From Pseudomonas subflava (GTDB taxonomy: Bacteria > Pseudomonadota > Gammaproteobacteria > Pseudomonadales > Pseudomonadaceae), in the NCBI RefSeq assembly GCF_023823685.1, contig NZ_JAMXBF010000009.1:310001-374000 (forward strand): DNA of 64,000 nt, in the 5' to 3' direction. Numbering within the stretch: the stretch's first letter is position 1; every line of letters begins with the position of its first letter. Under the pieces are notes generated by a model. The model saw only the letters and a program-made list of their open reading frames with translations, was not told where the DNA came from and made no database searches. The position numbers and the translations under genes are program-made. This document shows, in pieces, positions 17,943 to 26,904 of this stretch.

Positions 17943-19673
17943 ATGTCCAGCATCGCCGTTTTGATCCGCCAACCCTTGCTCGCAGGCTTCGGCGCCACCC
18001 TGGCACTGGGCCTGGCGGCCTGCCGAGCCTCAAACGATGAGCCCGCGTTGCCCCAGGTTGCGGAGCCGCACGCCAGGCAGGAGGTGCTGCGCGAGGAGGT
18101 CGACGCCGACGCCTCTTATGCTCCGCAGCCCGCAGCCGTGGCCGGCGCCCTGGAGGCGCGCAAGGCCATGCCGCAGAGCGTGCCGATGATCGCCCCGGCG
18201 GCGCCGCTGGCCGACAGCGCCGGCTTCGGCTATCAGGACGTCTACCGCGAGCAGTACCAGAAGATCGAGAGCAGCCCGGTGCAGGCCGTGGCCCAGCAGC
18301 CGGTGTCGACCTTCAGCATCGACGTCGACACCGGCGCCTACGCCAACGTGCGGCGCTTCCTCAACGACGGCAGCCTGCCGCCCAAGGACGCGGTGCGTCT
18401 GGAGGAACTTGTCAACTACTTCCCCTACGCCTATCCCAAGCCCGAGGGTGACGTGCCGTTCAGCGTCGCCACCGAGCTGGCGACCACGCCATGGAACCCC
18501 GAGACCCGCCTGCTGCGCGTGGCGATCAAGGCCACTGAGCTGAGCGCCGCCGAGCTGCCGCCGGCCAATCTGGTGTTCCTGGTCGACGTGTCCGGCTCCA
18601 TGGACCGCCGCGAGGGTCTGCCGATGGTGCAGAGCACGCTCAAGCTGCTGGTCGACCAGCTGCGCCCGCAGGACCGCGTGGCCCTGGTCACCTATGCCGG
18701 CAATGCCAGCGTGGTGCTGGAGTCCACCGCCGGTAGCGAGAAGGCCAAGATTCGCACTGCCATCGACCAGCTCACCGCGGGCGGTTCCACCGCCGGCGAG
18801 TCGGGTATCCAGCTGGCCTACCAGGAGGCGCAGAAGGGCCTGCTCGAGGGCGGCATCAACCGCATCCTGCTGGCCACCGATGGCGACTTCAACGTCGGCA
18901 TCAGCGACTTCGAGACGCTCAAGCAGCTGGCCGCCGACAAGCGCAAGACCGGTGTGTCGCTGACTACCCTGGGCTTCGGTACCGACAACTACAACGAGCA
19001 GTTGATGGAGCAGCTGGCCGATGCCGGCGACGGCAACTACGCCTACATCGACAACCTGCGCGAGGCGCGCAAGGTGCTGGTCGACCAGCTCAGCTCGACC
19101 CTGGCGGTGGTGGCCAAGGACGTGAAGATCCAGGTCGAGTTCAACCCGGCCGAGGTCAGCGAGTACCGCCTGCTGGGCTACGAGAACCGCGCGCTGAAGC
19201 GCGAGGACTTCAGCAACGATAAGGTCGATGCCGGCGAGATCGGCGCCGGGCACACGGTCACCGCCCTCTACGAAGTGGTGCCGGTGGGCGCCAAGGGCTG
19301 GCTGGAGCCGCTGCGCTATGCCCAGACCAAGGAGCAGCAGGGCAAGGCCGGCGAGATCGCCTGGCTGCGTCTGCGCTACAAGGCGCCGGAGGGCGGCGCC
19401 AGCAAGCTGGTCGAGCGGCCGATCAGCAAGGGCGAGGCGACGCCGATCGCCAAGGCCAGCGACGACCTGCGCTTCGCCGCTGCAGTCGCCGCCTTCGCTC
19501 AGCAGCTCAAGGACGCCAAGTACACCGGCAGCTTCGGCCTGGCCGACAGCGCCAAGCTGGCGCGTGGGGCCAAGGGCGAGGATCCGTTCGGCCTGCGTGG
19601 CGAGTTCGTGCAACTGGTGGAACTGGCGCAGAGCCTGCAAACTCCGCAAAACGTTCAAGTCAGGGCCGACTAA
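17943..19673 (+). CDS. von Willebrand factor type A lipoprotein (YfbK-like)
   Basis: 576 residues. Lipobox LAAC (Cys27) marks a lipoprotein. Residues about 90-190 match the vWF-A N-terminal module (FSIDVDTGAYANVRRF). Residues about 215-390 are a vWA domain with an intact metal-ion adhesion site (DVSGSM, a Thr in the GGSTAGESG segment, and ATDGDFNVG). The remainder resembles the C-terminal domain of YfbK-type proteins. It abuts an ECF sigma factor gene with no gap, so it is likely co-transcribed with that sigma/anti-sigma pair. Ligand unknown. Confidence 0.9.
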   Translation: MSSIAVLIRQPLLAGFGATLALGLAACRASNDEPALPQVAEPHARQEVLREEVDADASYAPQPAAVAGALEARKAMPQSVPMIAPAAPLADSAGFGYQDVYREQYQKIESSPVQAVAQQPVSTFSIDVDTGAYANVRRFLNDGSLPPKDAVRLEELVNYFPYAYPKPEGDVPFSVATELATTPWNPETRLLRVAIKATELSAAELPPANLVFLVDVSGSMDRREGLPMVQSTLKLLVDQLRPQDRVALVTYAGNASVVLESTAGSEKAKIRTAIDQLTAGGSTAGESGIQLAYQEAQKGLLEGGINRILLATDGDFNVGISDFETLKQLAADKRKTGVSLTTLGFGTDNYNEQLMEQLADAGDGNYAYIDNLREARKVLVDQLSSTLAVVAKDVKIQVEFNPAEVSEYRLLGYENRALKREDFSNDKVDAGEIGAGHTVTALYEVVPVGAKGWLEPLRYAQTKEQQGKAGEIAWLRLRYKAPEGGASKLVERPISKGEATPIAKASDDLRFAAAVAAFAQQLKDAKYTGSFGLADSAKLARGAKGEDPFGLRGEFVQLVELAQSLQTPQNVQVRAD

Positions 19674-20258
19674 TTGAACCAACCACTGATGGACGATGAC
19701 GCCGCGCTATTGCGGCGTTATCGCAATGGCGAGGCGGCGGCGTTCACGCAACTCTATGAGCGCCACCGCCTCGGCCTGTTCCGCTTCCTCCTCGGTCTGT
19801 GCGGCGACCACGCACTGGCCGAGGAGGTGTTCCAGGACACCTGGATGAGCCTGATCCGCAGCGCCAGCGAGCAGCGCGAGGCGGTGCTGTTCAAGACCTG
19901 GCTGTACCAGATCGCGCGCAACCGCCTGATCGACCACTGGCGCAAGAGCGGGCGCCACCAGGGAAAGCTCGATGAGTACGACGAGGCGCAGCACGCCAGC
20001 GCCGACCCCGGCCCCGGCCCCGAGCAGCAGCTGTTGCTCAGTCGCGACCAGGAGCGCCTGCAGGCGGCGCTGGCCGATCTGCCCGAGGAGCAGCGCGAGG
20101 TGTTCCTGCTGCGCGCCCACGGCGACCTTGAACTTCACCAGATCGCCGAACTCACCCGTACTCCGGCGGAAACCGTGAAGAGCCGCCTGCGTTATGCGCT
20201 GAACAAGTTACGTCGGCTGCTGGCCGATCCGGCTTCGGCCGAGGAGGTATCCGCATGA
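19674..20258 (+). CDS. sbrI: ECF-type RNA polymerase sigma factor
   Basis: 194 residues from TTG 19674, directly after the vWA stop; ATG 19689 is the alternative. Region 2 (FTQLYERHRLGLFRFLLGLC, then EEVFQDTWMSLI and WLYQIARNRLIDHWRK) and region 4 (LPEEQREVFLLRAHGDLELH, then TPAETVKSRLRYALNKLRR) are complete, so it should direct RNA polymerase to its own promoters. It overlaps the anti-sigma gene by ATGA. Placement beside atu genes matches SbrI (PA2896) of P. aeruginosa; the symbol is a synteny-based inference. Confidence 0.85.
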   Translation: MNQPLMDDDAALLRRYRNGEAAAFTQLYERHRLGLFRFLLGLCGDHALAEEVFQDTWMSLIRSASEQREAVLFKTWLYQIARNRLIDHWRKSGRHQGKLDEYDEAQHASADPGPGPEQQLLLSRDQERLQAALADLPEEQREVFLLRAHGDLELHQIAELTRTPAETVKSRLRYALNKLRRLLADPASAEEVSA

Positions 20259-21046
20259 GCCAACACGATCAAGATCTGCAGCAGGAACAGCAACTGCTGG
20301 GGCACTTCCGCGAGCACAACCGTGGCGAACCTTCGGCGGCGGTGGATGCGCTGATCCTGGCCGCCGCTCGCCAGGCCGCAGAAGCCCCGCGCCCGAGCCT
20401 GAGCCAGCGTCTGCACGCCTGGTTGTTCGGAGCGGACAGCCGTTCCCGCTGGCCCATGGCCGTGGCCGGTCTGGCAGTGTTCGGCATCGGCCTCAACCTG
20501 GCTCTGCAGACCGGCGATCAGCCGTCCGAGCCGCCCGCGCTGGCCCGCGCCCCGGCGCCTGCGTTGCAGGAAATGGCACCGGCCGGTGAGCAGGCGATGA
20601 GCCCGCAATACAAGAAGGCCGAGCGCTCGCTGGCCGGCTCGGTGGAATCGCAGGCGGCCTTCTCGGCCTCGCCCCCGGCTGCCGCCGCGCCTCGGCAAGT
20701 GCCCATGGCCAAACCGCAGTCCGCCCCGATGGAGGCCCTGGCCGATTCCGCCGCCGCGCCGTCCGAGCGTGAGGAGGCTCGGACGCCGGCTGCCGACATG
20801 AATAAGGCCGCCGAGGCCAGAGCCCTGGTCCAGCAGCACGCGCAGGCCGCGGCGGGGAAGGCCGCGATGTTGGCCGAGGATGTGCCCTCGCTGCCGGAGC
20901 GTCTACGCGCCGTGCTGCAGCTGCGCGCCGAAGGAAAGCAGGGTGAAGCAGATCAGCTGCTGGCGGCGCTCAAGGGCGAGTATCCACAGCATGATCTGGA
21001 GGCCGAGCTGAAACGCCTGCAGAGCGAAATGAACGGTGCGCGCTAG
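20255..21046 (+). CDS. sbrR: Putative anti-sigma factor, single-pass membrane protein
   Basis: 263 residues. The cytosolic N-terminus (about 1-65) would bind the sigma factor; one transmembrane helix is at about 66-86 (WPMAVAGLAVFGIGLNLAL); then a long Ala/Pro-rich periplasmic linker and a C-terminal charged helix region. No zinc HxxxCxxC motif is seen. The start overlaps the sigma factor stop (ATGA), the usual arrangement for sigma/anti-sigma pairs. The symbol follows P. aeruginosa SbrR (PA2895) by position only. Confidence 0.75.
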   Translation: MSQHDQDLQQEQQLLGHFREHNRGEPSAAVDALILAAARQAAEAPRPSLSQRLHAWLFGADSRSRWPMAVAGLAVFGIGLNLALQTGDQPSEPPALARAPAPALQEMAPAGEQAMSPQYKKAERSLAGSVESQAAFSASPPAAAAPRQVPMAKPQSAPMEALADSAAAPSEREEARTPAADMNKAAEARALVQQHAQAAAGKAAMLAEDVPSLPERLRAVLQLRAEGKQGEADQLLAALKGEYPQHDLEAELKRLQSEMNGAR

Positions 21047-21177
21047 CAGTCACGAGCGGCGAGGCAGCTGGGCGGCGCCAGCGCCGCCTCGCTGTGCAAC
21101 ATCGGGAAAAGCCCTGTGGCTTGCCAGATCGCCCATCTGGCGCGAGCATGAAGGAGTTCCATCACCAACCTGCCGCC

Positions 21178-21756
21178 ATGATCGCTATTCGCACGCTGGC
21201 GCTGGCTGCGGCACTCGCTGTGCTGACAGCCTGCGACGATGCCCCCAAACCACCGGCGCCGGTCCCGGCGCCGCCCAAGACCGCGCCCGCGCCGGTCGAC
21301 GCGGCACCTCCGGCTGCGGTGAAAACGCCGGAGCCGGCCGAGAAAGCCTCGCTTTCGGCGCCGCCTGCGCCGATCACGAAAAGCCCCGAGCCCGAACCCG
21401 ATCCAGAGCCCGCAATGACGCTTCGCGCCGCGCCGCCGGACAAGGCGCCAGCCTCCGCTCATCTGATTCCCGGTGCCAAGGAAAAGGCTGAGGCCAAGGC
21501 CCAGGCGAAAGCCGATCCTTTGCCGCCGGTGAAGCTCGATCTGCATTTGCCAAAGGAACTGGTGAAACGCATCGAGCCGGGAGAGCCGCTGGAGAAGCTG
21601 CCCGAGCAGGAGCCGCTGTTGCCGCCGATGTTCGTCGACAAGGCCGAGAAGCCGGGCCGCTACCAGCTCAATGGCCGGCTGATCACCGATGACAAGGTGG
21701 ACGACTACTGGCGGTCGGTGGAGGGCGCGGAGTTGCAGATCGAGTTCCGCAACTAG
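21178..21756 (+). CDS. Hypothetical proline-rich lipoprotein
   Basis: About 192 residues from ATG 21178, giving a short lipoprotein signal (MIAIRTLALAAALAVLTAC, lipobox LTAC). ATG 21148 and 21094 are in-frame alternatives without better ribosome sites. The mature N-terminal half is a low-complexity Pro/Ala/Glu/Lys linker, and the C-terminal 80 residues look folded (KLDLHLPKELVKRIEPGEPL to ELQIEFRN). I do not recognise a family. It follows the anti-sigma gene and is convergent with atuG. Confidence 0.7.
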   Translation: MIAIRTLALAAALAVLTACDDAPKPPAPVPAPPKTAPAPVDAAPPAAVKTPEPAEKASLSAPPAPITKSPEPEPDPEPAMTLRAAPPDKAPASAHLIPGAKEKAEAKAQAKADPLPPVKLDLHLPKELVKRIEPGEPLEKLPEQEPLLPPMFVDKAEKPGRYQLNGRLITDDKVDDYWRSVEGAELQIEFRN

Positions 21757-21772
21757 CGCGCGGAGAGGGATT

Positions 21773-21794
21773 GCGCCGGCTTTCACGCCGGCGC
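21773..21794. terminator. Hairpin between the lipoprotein gene and atuG
   Basis: GCGCCGGC (21773-21780) pairs with GCCGGCGC (21787-21794) around TTTCAC. There is no T run; a candidate transcription end for both convergent units. Confidence 0.5.
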
Positions 21795-21805
21795 GGAGCC
21801 ACGAT

Positions 21806-22624
21806 TCAGTCGACGAACAGATCGGTCATCAGCTTGCCGGCCGGATCGTAGCGGTATTGCTCGAAGTCGCTCTGGCCCTGCTCGCGCAGGATCTCCTCGT
21901 CGACCAGCAGCCGCCCGCTGATGCTGCGGTTCTCGCTGGCGAGAATGGCGCAGGCGGCGTCGGCCATGATCGCCGGCAGGCGCGAGGCCTTCATCACGGC
22001 GGGGCCGCCGGCCTCGTACTCGATGGCGGCGGTGGCGATCACCGTCTTCGGCCACAGCGAGTTGACGCTGATGCCGTATTTCCTGAATTCCTCATGCATT
22101 CCCAAAGTCAGCATGCTCATGCCGTACTTGGTGGTGGTGTAGGGGCTATAGCTGGAGAACCACTGCGGCGCGAGGCTGAGCGGCGGCGACAGGCTGAGGA
22201 TGTGCCCCTTGCTCTGCTTGAGGTACGGCAGGGCGGCCTGGCTGCAGACCATCACCGCGCGGGTGTTGATCTGGAACATCAGGTCGTAGCGCTTGGGCTC
22301 CAGCTGTTCGACGCCGACCAGGCGAATCGCCCCGGCGTTGTTGATCAGCGCGGCGAGGCCACCGAAATGCGCGGCGGCCTGGGCCATGGCGGCCTTCACC
22401 GAGACTTCGTCACGCACGTCCAGCTTCAGGGCCAGGGCCTTGCCGCCGGCGGCCTCGACTTCGGCGGCCACCGAATGGATGGTGCCGGGCAGCTTGGGGT
22501 GCGGCTCGGCACTCTTCGCGGCGATCACGATGTTGGCGCCCTGGGTGGCGGCCTTGAGTGCGATCTCGCGGCCGATGCCGCGGCTGGCGCCGGTGATGAA
22601 CAGGGTTTTGCCGGACAGGGACAT
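21806..22624 (-). CDS. atuG: Short-chain dehydrogenase AtuG
   Basis: 272 residues from ATG 22624, with GGAG 7 bases upstream; longer in-frame starts run into the upstream palindrome. SDR features are TGASRGIG (NADP-binding), NNAG and the catalytic YTTTK. The sequence resembles the HSDL2-type SDR group. It is the last atu gene here and is expected to act in oxidation of acyclic terpene intermediates (citronellol/geraniol pathway), but its exact step is not established. No atuH (acyl-CoA synthetase) follows. Confidence 0.88.
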   Translation of the reverse strand: MSLSGKTLFITGASRGIGREIALKAATQGANIVIAAKSAEPHPKLPGTIHSVAAEVEAAGGKALALKLDVRDEVSVKAAMAQAAAHFGGLAALINNAGAIRLVGVEQLEPKRYDLMFQINTRAVMVCSQAALPYLKQSKGHILSLSPPLSLAPQWFSSYSPYTTTKYGMSMLTLGMHEEFRKYGISVNSLWPKTVIATAAIEYEAGGPAVMKASRLPAIMADAACAILASENRSISGRLLVDEEILREQGQSDFEQYRYDPAGKLMTDLFVD

Positions 22625-22652
22625 GAGGTGACTCCTGGTTGTCATTATTCTT

Positions 22653-22715
22653 GTAGGGTGCGCCGTGCGCACCGAGGTCAACACCGAAGTGGTCGGTGCG
22701 CACGGCGCACCCTAC
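22653..22715. repeat. Perfect 23-bp inverted repeat between atuF and atuG
   Basis: The left arm 22653-22675 starts GTAGGGTGCGCCGTGCGC and the right arm 22693-22715 is its exact complement, around a 17-base loop. This is the pseudomonad GTAGGGTGCGCC palindrome type; its right arm recurs at 26951-26971. Confidence 0.85.
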
Positions 22716-22754
22716 GGGTCTGACGCGTCAACTTCGATCTTCAGCGGGCGGCGA

Positions 22755-22787
22755 TTTGGTGGATGGATGAAACGTCATCCACCCTAC
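22755..22787. repeat. Short REP palindrome after atuF
   Basis: GGTGGATG (22759-22766) is inverted as CATCCACC (22776-22783) and followed by CTAC, the common pseudomonad GTAGGGTGGATGA type. It ends two bases before the atuF stop codon. Confidence 0.65.
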
Positions 22788-22788
22788 A

Positions 22789-24777
22789 TCAGGCTTCTGT
22801 AGCTTCGACTTCCACCAGCAGCTGGCGGCTCTTCACCTGGTCGCCCTGGCTGACCTGGACGCGGCGGATCACGCCGTCCATGCCGGCCTTGAGCGGGTGC
22901 TCCATCTTCATCGCCTCCAGCACCAGCAGCAGCTGGCCCTTGCTCACCTGCTGCCCCTCGCTGACCAGCACATCGACGATAGCGCCATCCATCGGCGCCT
23001 TCACCGTGCCGGAGGCCGCGCCCTCGGCGCCGCTGGCCGGCTCGTGGGTAACGTCGATGAGCTCCAGGTTGCGGCCATTGCCGTACAGCCAGACGCGCTC
23101 GCCATCCTGGTGATAGGCCAGGCGGCGGCGCACGCCGTCCAGCTCCAGAATGGCCCAGCGGCCGTCGCTGGCCAGCAGGCGCAGCTCGACGGTCTGTTCG
23201 CCGACCTGCGCGCGCAGCTGCGGCTGCTCGCCGGTCTGCAGCACCTGCAGCTCCACCACGTGTTTCTGTTCGCCCTGCTTGAGCAGGAAGCGCCAGGGCG
23301 CGCCGCCGCTGTTGCGCCAGCCGGAGAGGCCCGGCTGGTGCGCGCGGGCATTGGCCGAGGCCTGGTAGAGCAGGGCGGCGGCGGTGGCCAGCTCGGCGGC
23401 AGCCGGCGCTTGTGGCGCCAGGCTCGGGTCGTTGGCGAAGTGTTTGCCGATGAATGCGGTGGTGGCGTTGCCGGCGGCGAACTCGGGGTGCGCCAGCAGG
23501 TTGGCGAGGAAGCGCTGGTTGCCATTCACGCCGAGCAGCACGCAGTCCTCGACGGCGCGTACCAGCTTGCGCCGGGCCTCGTCACGGGTGGCGCCGTAGG
23601 CGATGACCTTGGCCAGCATCGGGTCGTAGAACGGGGTCACGGCCTGGCCTTCGACCAGGCCGTGGTCGATGCGTACGCCGTCGCGCAGGGCCGGCTCCCA
23701 GCGCAGTACCTGGCCGGTCTGCGGCAGGAAGTTGTGCGCCGCATCTTCGGCGTACAGGCGCACTTCCATGGCGTGGCCGGTGAGACGGATTTCATCCTGC
23801 CTGAGCGGCAGCGGCTGGCCTTCGGCCGCGCGGATCTGCCAGGCGACCAGGTCTTGCCCGGTGATCAGTTCGGTGACCGGGTGCTCGACCTGCAGGCGGG
23901 TATTCATTTCCAAGAAGTAGAAGGCGCCGCTGCTATCCAGCAGGAACTCCACGGTGCCGGCGCCGACGTAGTTGACCGACGCAGCGGCCTTCACCGCCGC
24001 CTCGCCCATGGACTGGCGCAGCTCCGGCGTCATCACCGGGCAGGGCGCTTCCTCGACCACTTTCTGGTGGCGGCGCTGCACCGAGCAGTCGCGTTCGCCC
24101 AGATAAACGATGTTGCCATGCTGGTCGCCGAATACCTGGATTTCCACGTGGCGCGGCTGGATCACCGCGCGCTCGAGAATCAGCTCGCCGGAGCCGAAGG
24201 CGTTCTGCGCCTCGGAGCGGGCGGTACGGATCTGCGCGGCCAGCTCGGACGACTCATGTACCAGGCGCATGCCCCGGCCACCACCACCGGCGCTGGCCTT
24301 GATCATCAGCGGGTAGCCGATGCGCTCGGCCTCGCGGGCCAGGGTCTCGTCGTCCTGGGCGGCGCCTTCGTAGCCGGGGATGCACGGCACACCGGCTTCG
24401 AGCATGGCGATCTTCGACAGGCGCTTGCTGCCCATCAGGTGGATGGCTTCCACGGTCGGGCCAATGAAGACGATGCCAGCCGCCTCGCAGGCGCGGGCGA
24501 AGTCGGCGTTCTCGGAGAGGAAGCCATAGCCGGGGTGGATCGCGTCGGCGCCGGTCTTCTGCGCGGCGGCGATGATGTTGTCGATCACCAGGTACGACTG
24601 GTTGACCTGGGCCGGGCCAATGCACACGGCTTCGTCGGCCAGTTGCACGTGGCGGGCGCCGGCGTCGGCCTCGGAGAATACCGCCACGGTGCGGTAGCCG
24701 AGGTCCTGGGCGGTGCGTATCACCCGGCAGGCGATCTCGCCGCGGTTGGCGATCAGAATCTTGTTGAAGGCGGGCAT
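22789..24777 (-). CDS. atuF: Geranyl-CoA carboxylase, biotin-containing alpha subunit
   Basis: 662 residues from ATG 24777 (GGAG 7 bases upstream). Residues 1-450 are biotin carboxylase (MPAFNKILIANRGEIACRV, ATP loop KASAGGGGRGMR, EMNTRLQVEHPVTE). The C-terminus is a biotinyl domain with the biotin lysine in VLEAMKMEHP (about residue 624). With AtuC it carboxylates geranyl-CoA to isohexenyl-glutaconyl-CoA. It closely resembles methylcrotonyl-CoA carboxylase alpha (LiuD), and the assignment to the geranyl enzyme rests on the surrounding atu genes. Confidence 0.93.
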   Translation of the reverse strand: MPAFNKILIANRGEIACRVIRTAQDLGYRTVAVFSEADAGARHVQLADEAVCIGPAQVNQSYLVIDNIIAAAQKTGADAIHPGYGFLSENADFARACEAAGIVFIGPTVEAIHLMGSKRLSKIAMLEAGVPCIPGYEGAAQDDETLAREAERIGYPLMIKASAGGGGRGMRLVHESSELAAQIRTARSEAQNAFGSGELILERAVIQPRHVEIQVFGDQHGNIVYLGERDCSVQRRHQKVVEEAPCPVMTPELRQSMGEAAVKAAASVNYVGAGTVEFLLDSSGAFYFLEMNTRLQVEHPVTELITGQDLVAWQIRAAEGQPLPLRQDEIRLTGHAMEVRLYAEDAAHNFLPQTGQVLRWEPALRDGVRIDHGLVEGQAVTPFYDPMLAKVIAYGATRDEARRKLVRAVEDCVLLGVNGNQRFLANLLAHPEFAAGNATTAFIGKHFANDPSLAPQAPAAAELATAAALLYQASANARAHQPGLSGWRNSGGAPWRFLLKQGEQKHVVELQVLQTGEQPQLRAQVGEQTVELRLLASDGRWAILELDGVRRRLAYHQDGERVWLYGNGRNLELIDVTHEPASGAEGAASGTVKAPMDGAIVDVLVSEGQQVSKGQLLLVLEAMKMEHPLKAGMDGVIRRVQVSQGDQVKSRQLLVEVEATEA

Positions 24778-24796
24778 CGTCGTGCTCCTGCTGTTG

Positions 24797-25594
24797 TTAT
24801 TGAGCCCAGGAGGGCTTGCGCTTCTGCACGAAGGCCATGGTGCCTTCCACGCCTTCGCTGCCCAGCACCGCCTCGGCGAACTGGCCGGCGGCATGGTCGA
24901 GCAGGCTGCCGAGGTGTTCCGTCTCGGTGGCCAGCAGCAGCGCCTTGGTTGCCGCGTTGGCGCCGGGGGCGCACTGGCGCACCTGCTGCAGGCATTCGGC
25001 GAGGCGGTCGACCACGGCCTGGTCGTCGGCTTCGCTGAAGTGCACCAGGCCCAGGCGCAGCGCCTCGGCACCGTCGAAACGGGCGGCAGTCAGGGCCAGG
25101 CGACGGGCCTGGGTCAGGCCGATACGCTTGACCACGAAGGGGGCGATCTGCGCCGGCAGAATGCCCAGGCTGGTTTCCGGCAGGCCGAACTTGGCGCCCT
25201 GGTGGGCGATGGCGATATCGGAGACGCAGGCCAGGCCGAAACCGCCACCGAGCACGGCGCCTTCCAGCACGGCGACCAGCACCTGCGGCGCGCACTGGGC
25301 TTCCTCCAGCAGGCTGCCGAAGGCGCGGTTCAGCTCGCGGTAGGCGTCGCCGCCCTTGGCTCGCGCACCGGCCATGTCCTTGATATCGCCGCCGGCGCAG
25401 AAGTGGCCGTCGGCACCGCGCAGCACCAGGGCGCGCACGCCCTGGTCGGCACGCACCGCGCGCAGCACGGCGCGCAGTTCCTCGACCATCGCCAGGCTCA
25501 TGGCGTTGCGGCTGTCCGGGCGGTTGAGGGTGACGTAGAGCACGCCCTCGACCTGTTCCAGCAGCAGGGTTTGCGTGTTTGGTAGTTCAGCCAT
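24797..25594 (-). CDS. atuE: Isohexenylglutaconyl-CoA hydratase
   Basis: 265 residues; GGAG lies 6 bases before ATG 25594 (a GTG one codon earlier is less well spaced). Crotonase-fold motifs are visible: DGHFCAGGDIKDM and GAVLGGGFGLACVSDIAIA, which form the oxyanion hole and CoA site. In the atu pathway it hydrates isohexenylglutaconyl-CoA. The gap to atuF is 19 bases; the gap to atuD holds a palindromic repeat. Confidence 0.92.
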   Translation of the reverse strand: MAELPNTQTLLLEQVEGVLYVTLNRPDSRNAMSLAMVEELRAVLRAVRADQGVRALVLRGADGHFCAGGDIKDMAGARAKGGDAYRELNRAFGSLLEEAQCAPQVLVAVLEGAVLGGGFGLACVSDIAIAHQGAKFGLPETSLGILPAQIAPFVVKRIGLTQARRLALTAARFDGAEALRLGLVHFSEADDQAVVDRLAECLQQVRQCAPGANAATKALLLATETEHLGSLLDHAAGQFAEAVLGSEGVEGTMAFVQKRKPSWAQ

Positions 25595-25608
25595 CACAGG
25601 CTCCTCGT

Positions 25609-25725
25609 GATCGTTCCCACGCTCTGCGTGGGAATGCGCTGTGCGGTGCTTTGCGCCGCAGGGACGCGGAGCGTCCCGTGCTGGGTTTCCACGCGGACGG
25701 CTCGACGCCTCGACGTGGGAACCAT
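25609..25725. repeat. Pseudomonad palindromic repeat between atuD and atuE
   Basis: Contains TTCCCACGC-TCT-GCGTGGGAA (25614-25634), GGGACGC-GGA-GCGTCCC (25661-25677) and an outer pair GGTTTCCACG / CGTGGGAACC (25684-25693, 25713-25722, one G-U). This is the GATCGTTCCCACGC repeat type common in Pseudomonas genomes. Confidence 0.75.
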
Positions 25726-25733
25726 CGGCGAAG

Positions 25734-26891
25734 TTATTTCTTTTTGCCGGGCAGAATGCCCATCAGCTTGCAGATGATGCCGAGCATGATTTCGTCGGCG
25801 CCGCCGCCGATGCTCACCAGGCGCACATCGCGATACGCACGGGAAACGGGGTTGTCCCACATGAAGCCCATGCCGCCCCAGTACTGCAGGCAGCTGTCGG
25901 TGACTTCGCGGCCCAGGCGGCCGGCCTTGAGCTTGGCCATCGAGGCCAGCTTGGTGACGTCCTTGCCTTTCACGTACAGCTCGGTGGCGTGGTAGACGAG
26001 GGCGCGCAGGGCCTCGATCTCGCTCTGCAGCTCGGCCATGCGGAAGTGGATGACCTGGTTGTCGATCAGCGGCGTGCCGAAGGTGTGGCGCTGCTTGCAG
26101 TACTCGATGGTGCTGTCGACGCAGTACTCCAGGCCCTTGATCATGTTGGCCGCGCCGAACATGCGTTCTTCCTGGAACTGCAACATCTGCATCATGAAAC
26201 CGGCGCCCTCAACGCCGATGCGGTTACGCTGTGGCACGCGCACATTGTCGAAGAACACCTGGGCGGTCTCCGAGCTGCGCATGCCGAGCTTGTCCAGATG
26301 CGGGCTGAGGGTGATGCCCGGGGTGTTCATCGGCACCACGATCAGCGACTTGTTGACGTGGGGCTTGTCGTCGCTGGTGTTGGCAAGCAGGCAAATGAAG
26401 TCGGCACTCGGCGAGTTGGTGATCCACATCTTGCTGCCGTTGATCACGTAGTCGTCACTGTCCTTGCGCGCGCTGGTCTTCAGCCCGGCCACGTCGGAGC
26501 CGGCGCCGACCTCGGAGACGCCGATGCAGCCGACCATGTCACCGGCGATGGCGGGACGCAGGAACTCCTCGCGCAGCTCATCGGAGCCGAAGCGAGCCAG
26601 GGCCGGGGTGCACATGTCGGTCTGCACGCCGATGGCCATGGGGATGCCGCCGCAGTGGATGGTGCCGAACTCTTCGGCGGCAACCACCGAGTAGCTGTAG
26701 TCCAGGCCCATGCCGCCGAATTTTTCCGGCTTGGAGATGCCCAGCAGGCCGAGGTCGCCGGCCTTCTTGAAGATCTCGTGCATGGGGAATTTGCCGGCCT
26801 TTTCCCACTCGTCGACGTGCGGGTTGATCTCGTGCTCGACGAAGTTGCGCACGGTGCGGCGGAGTTCTTCGTGTTCCTGGGTAAAGATCAT
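25734..26891 (-). CDS. atuD: Citronellyl-CoA dehydrogenase
   Basis: 385 residues from ATG 26891 (GGAG 7 bases upstream); the longer frame to 27071 runs into the next gene. Acyl-CoA dehydrogenase family: an N-terminal helical domain, flavin/substrate region (GCIGVSEVGAGSDVAGL, KMWITNSPSADF) and C-terminal QYWGGMGFMWD and GGGADEIM. In the atu pathway it oxidises citronellyl-CoA to geranyl-CoA and hands electrons to EtfAB, encoded about 13 kb away. A paralogue for a different acyl-CoA is the alternative, but position favours AtuD. Confidence 0.92.
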   Translation of the reverse strand: MIFTQEHEELRRTVRNFVEHEINPHVDEWEKAGKFPMHEIFKKAGDLGLLGISKPEKFGGMGLDYSYSVVAAEEFGTIHCGGIPMAIGVQTDMCTPALARFGSDELREEFLRPAIAGDMVGCIGVSEVGAGSDVAGLKTSARKDSDDYVINGSKMWITNSPSADFICLLANTSDDKPHVNKSLIVVPMNTPGITLSPHLDKLGMRSSETAQVFFDNVRVPQRNRIGVEGAGFMMQMLQFQEERMFGAANMIKGLEYCVDSTIEYCKQRHTFGTPLIDNQVIHFRMAELQSEIEALRALVYHATELYVKGKDVTKLASMAKLKAGRLGREVTDSCLQYWGGMGFMWDNPVSRAYRDVRLVSIGGGADEIMLGIICKLMGILPGKKK

Positions 26892-26904
26892 TGTTGTTCT
26901 CCTT

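Noticed and set aside
24778..25071. Longer start for AtuF
   Set aside because: It overlaps atuE in another frame; the ATG at 24777 has a good ribosome site and gives the expected N-terminus.
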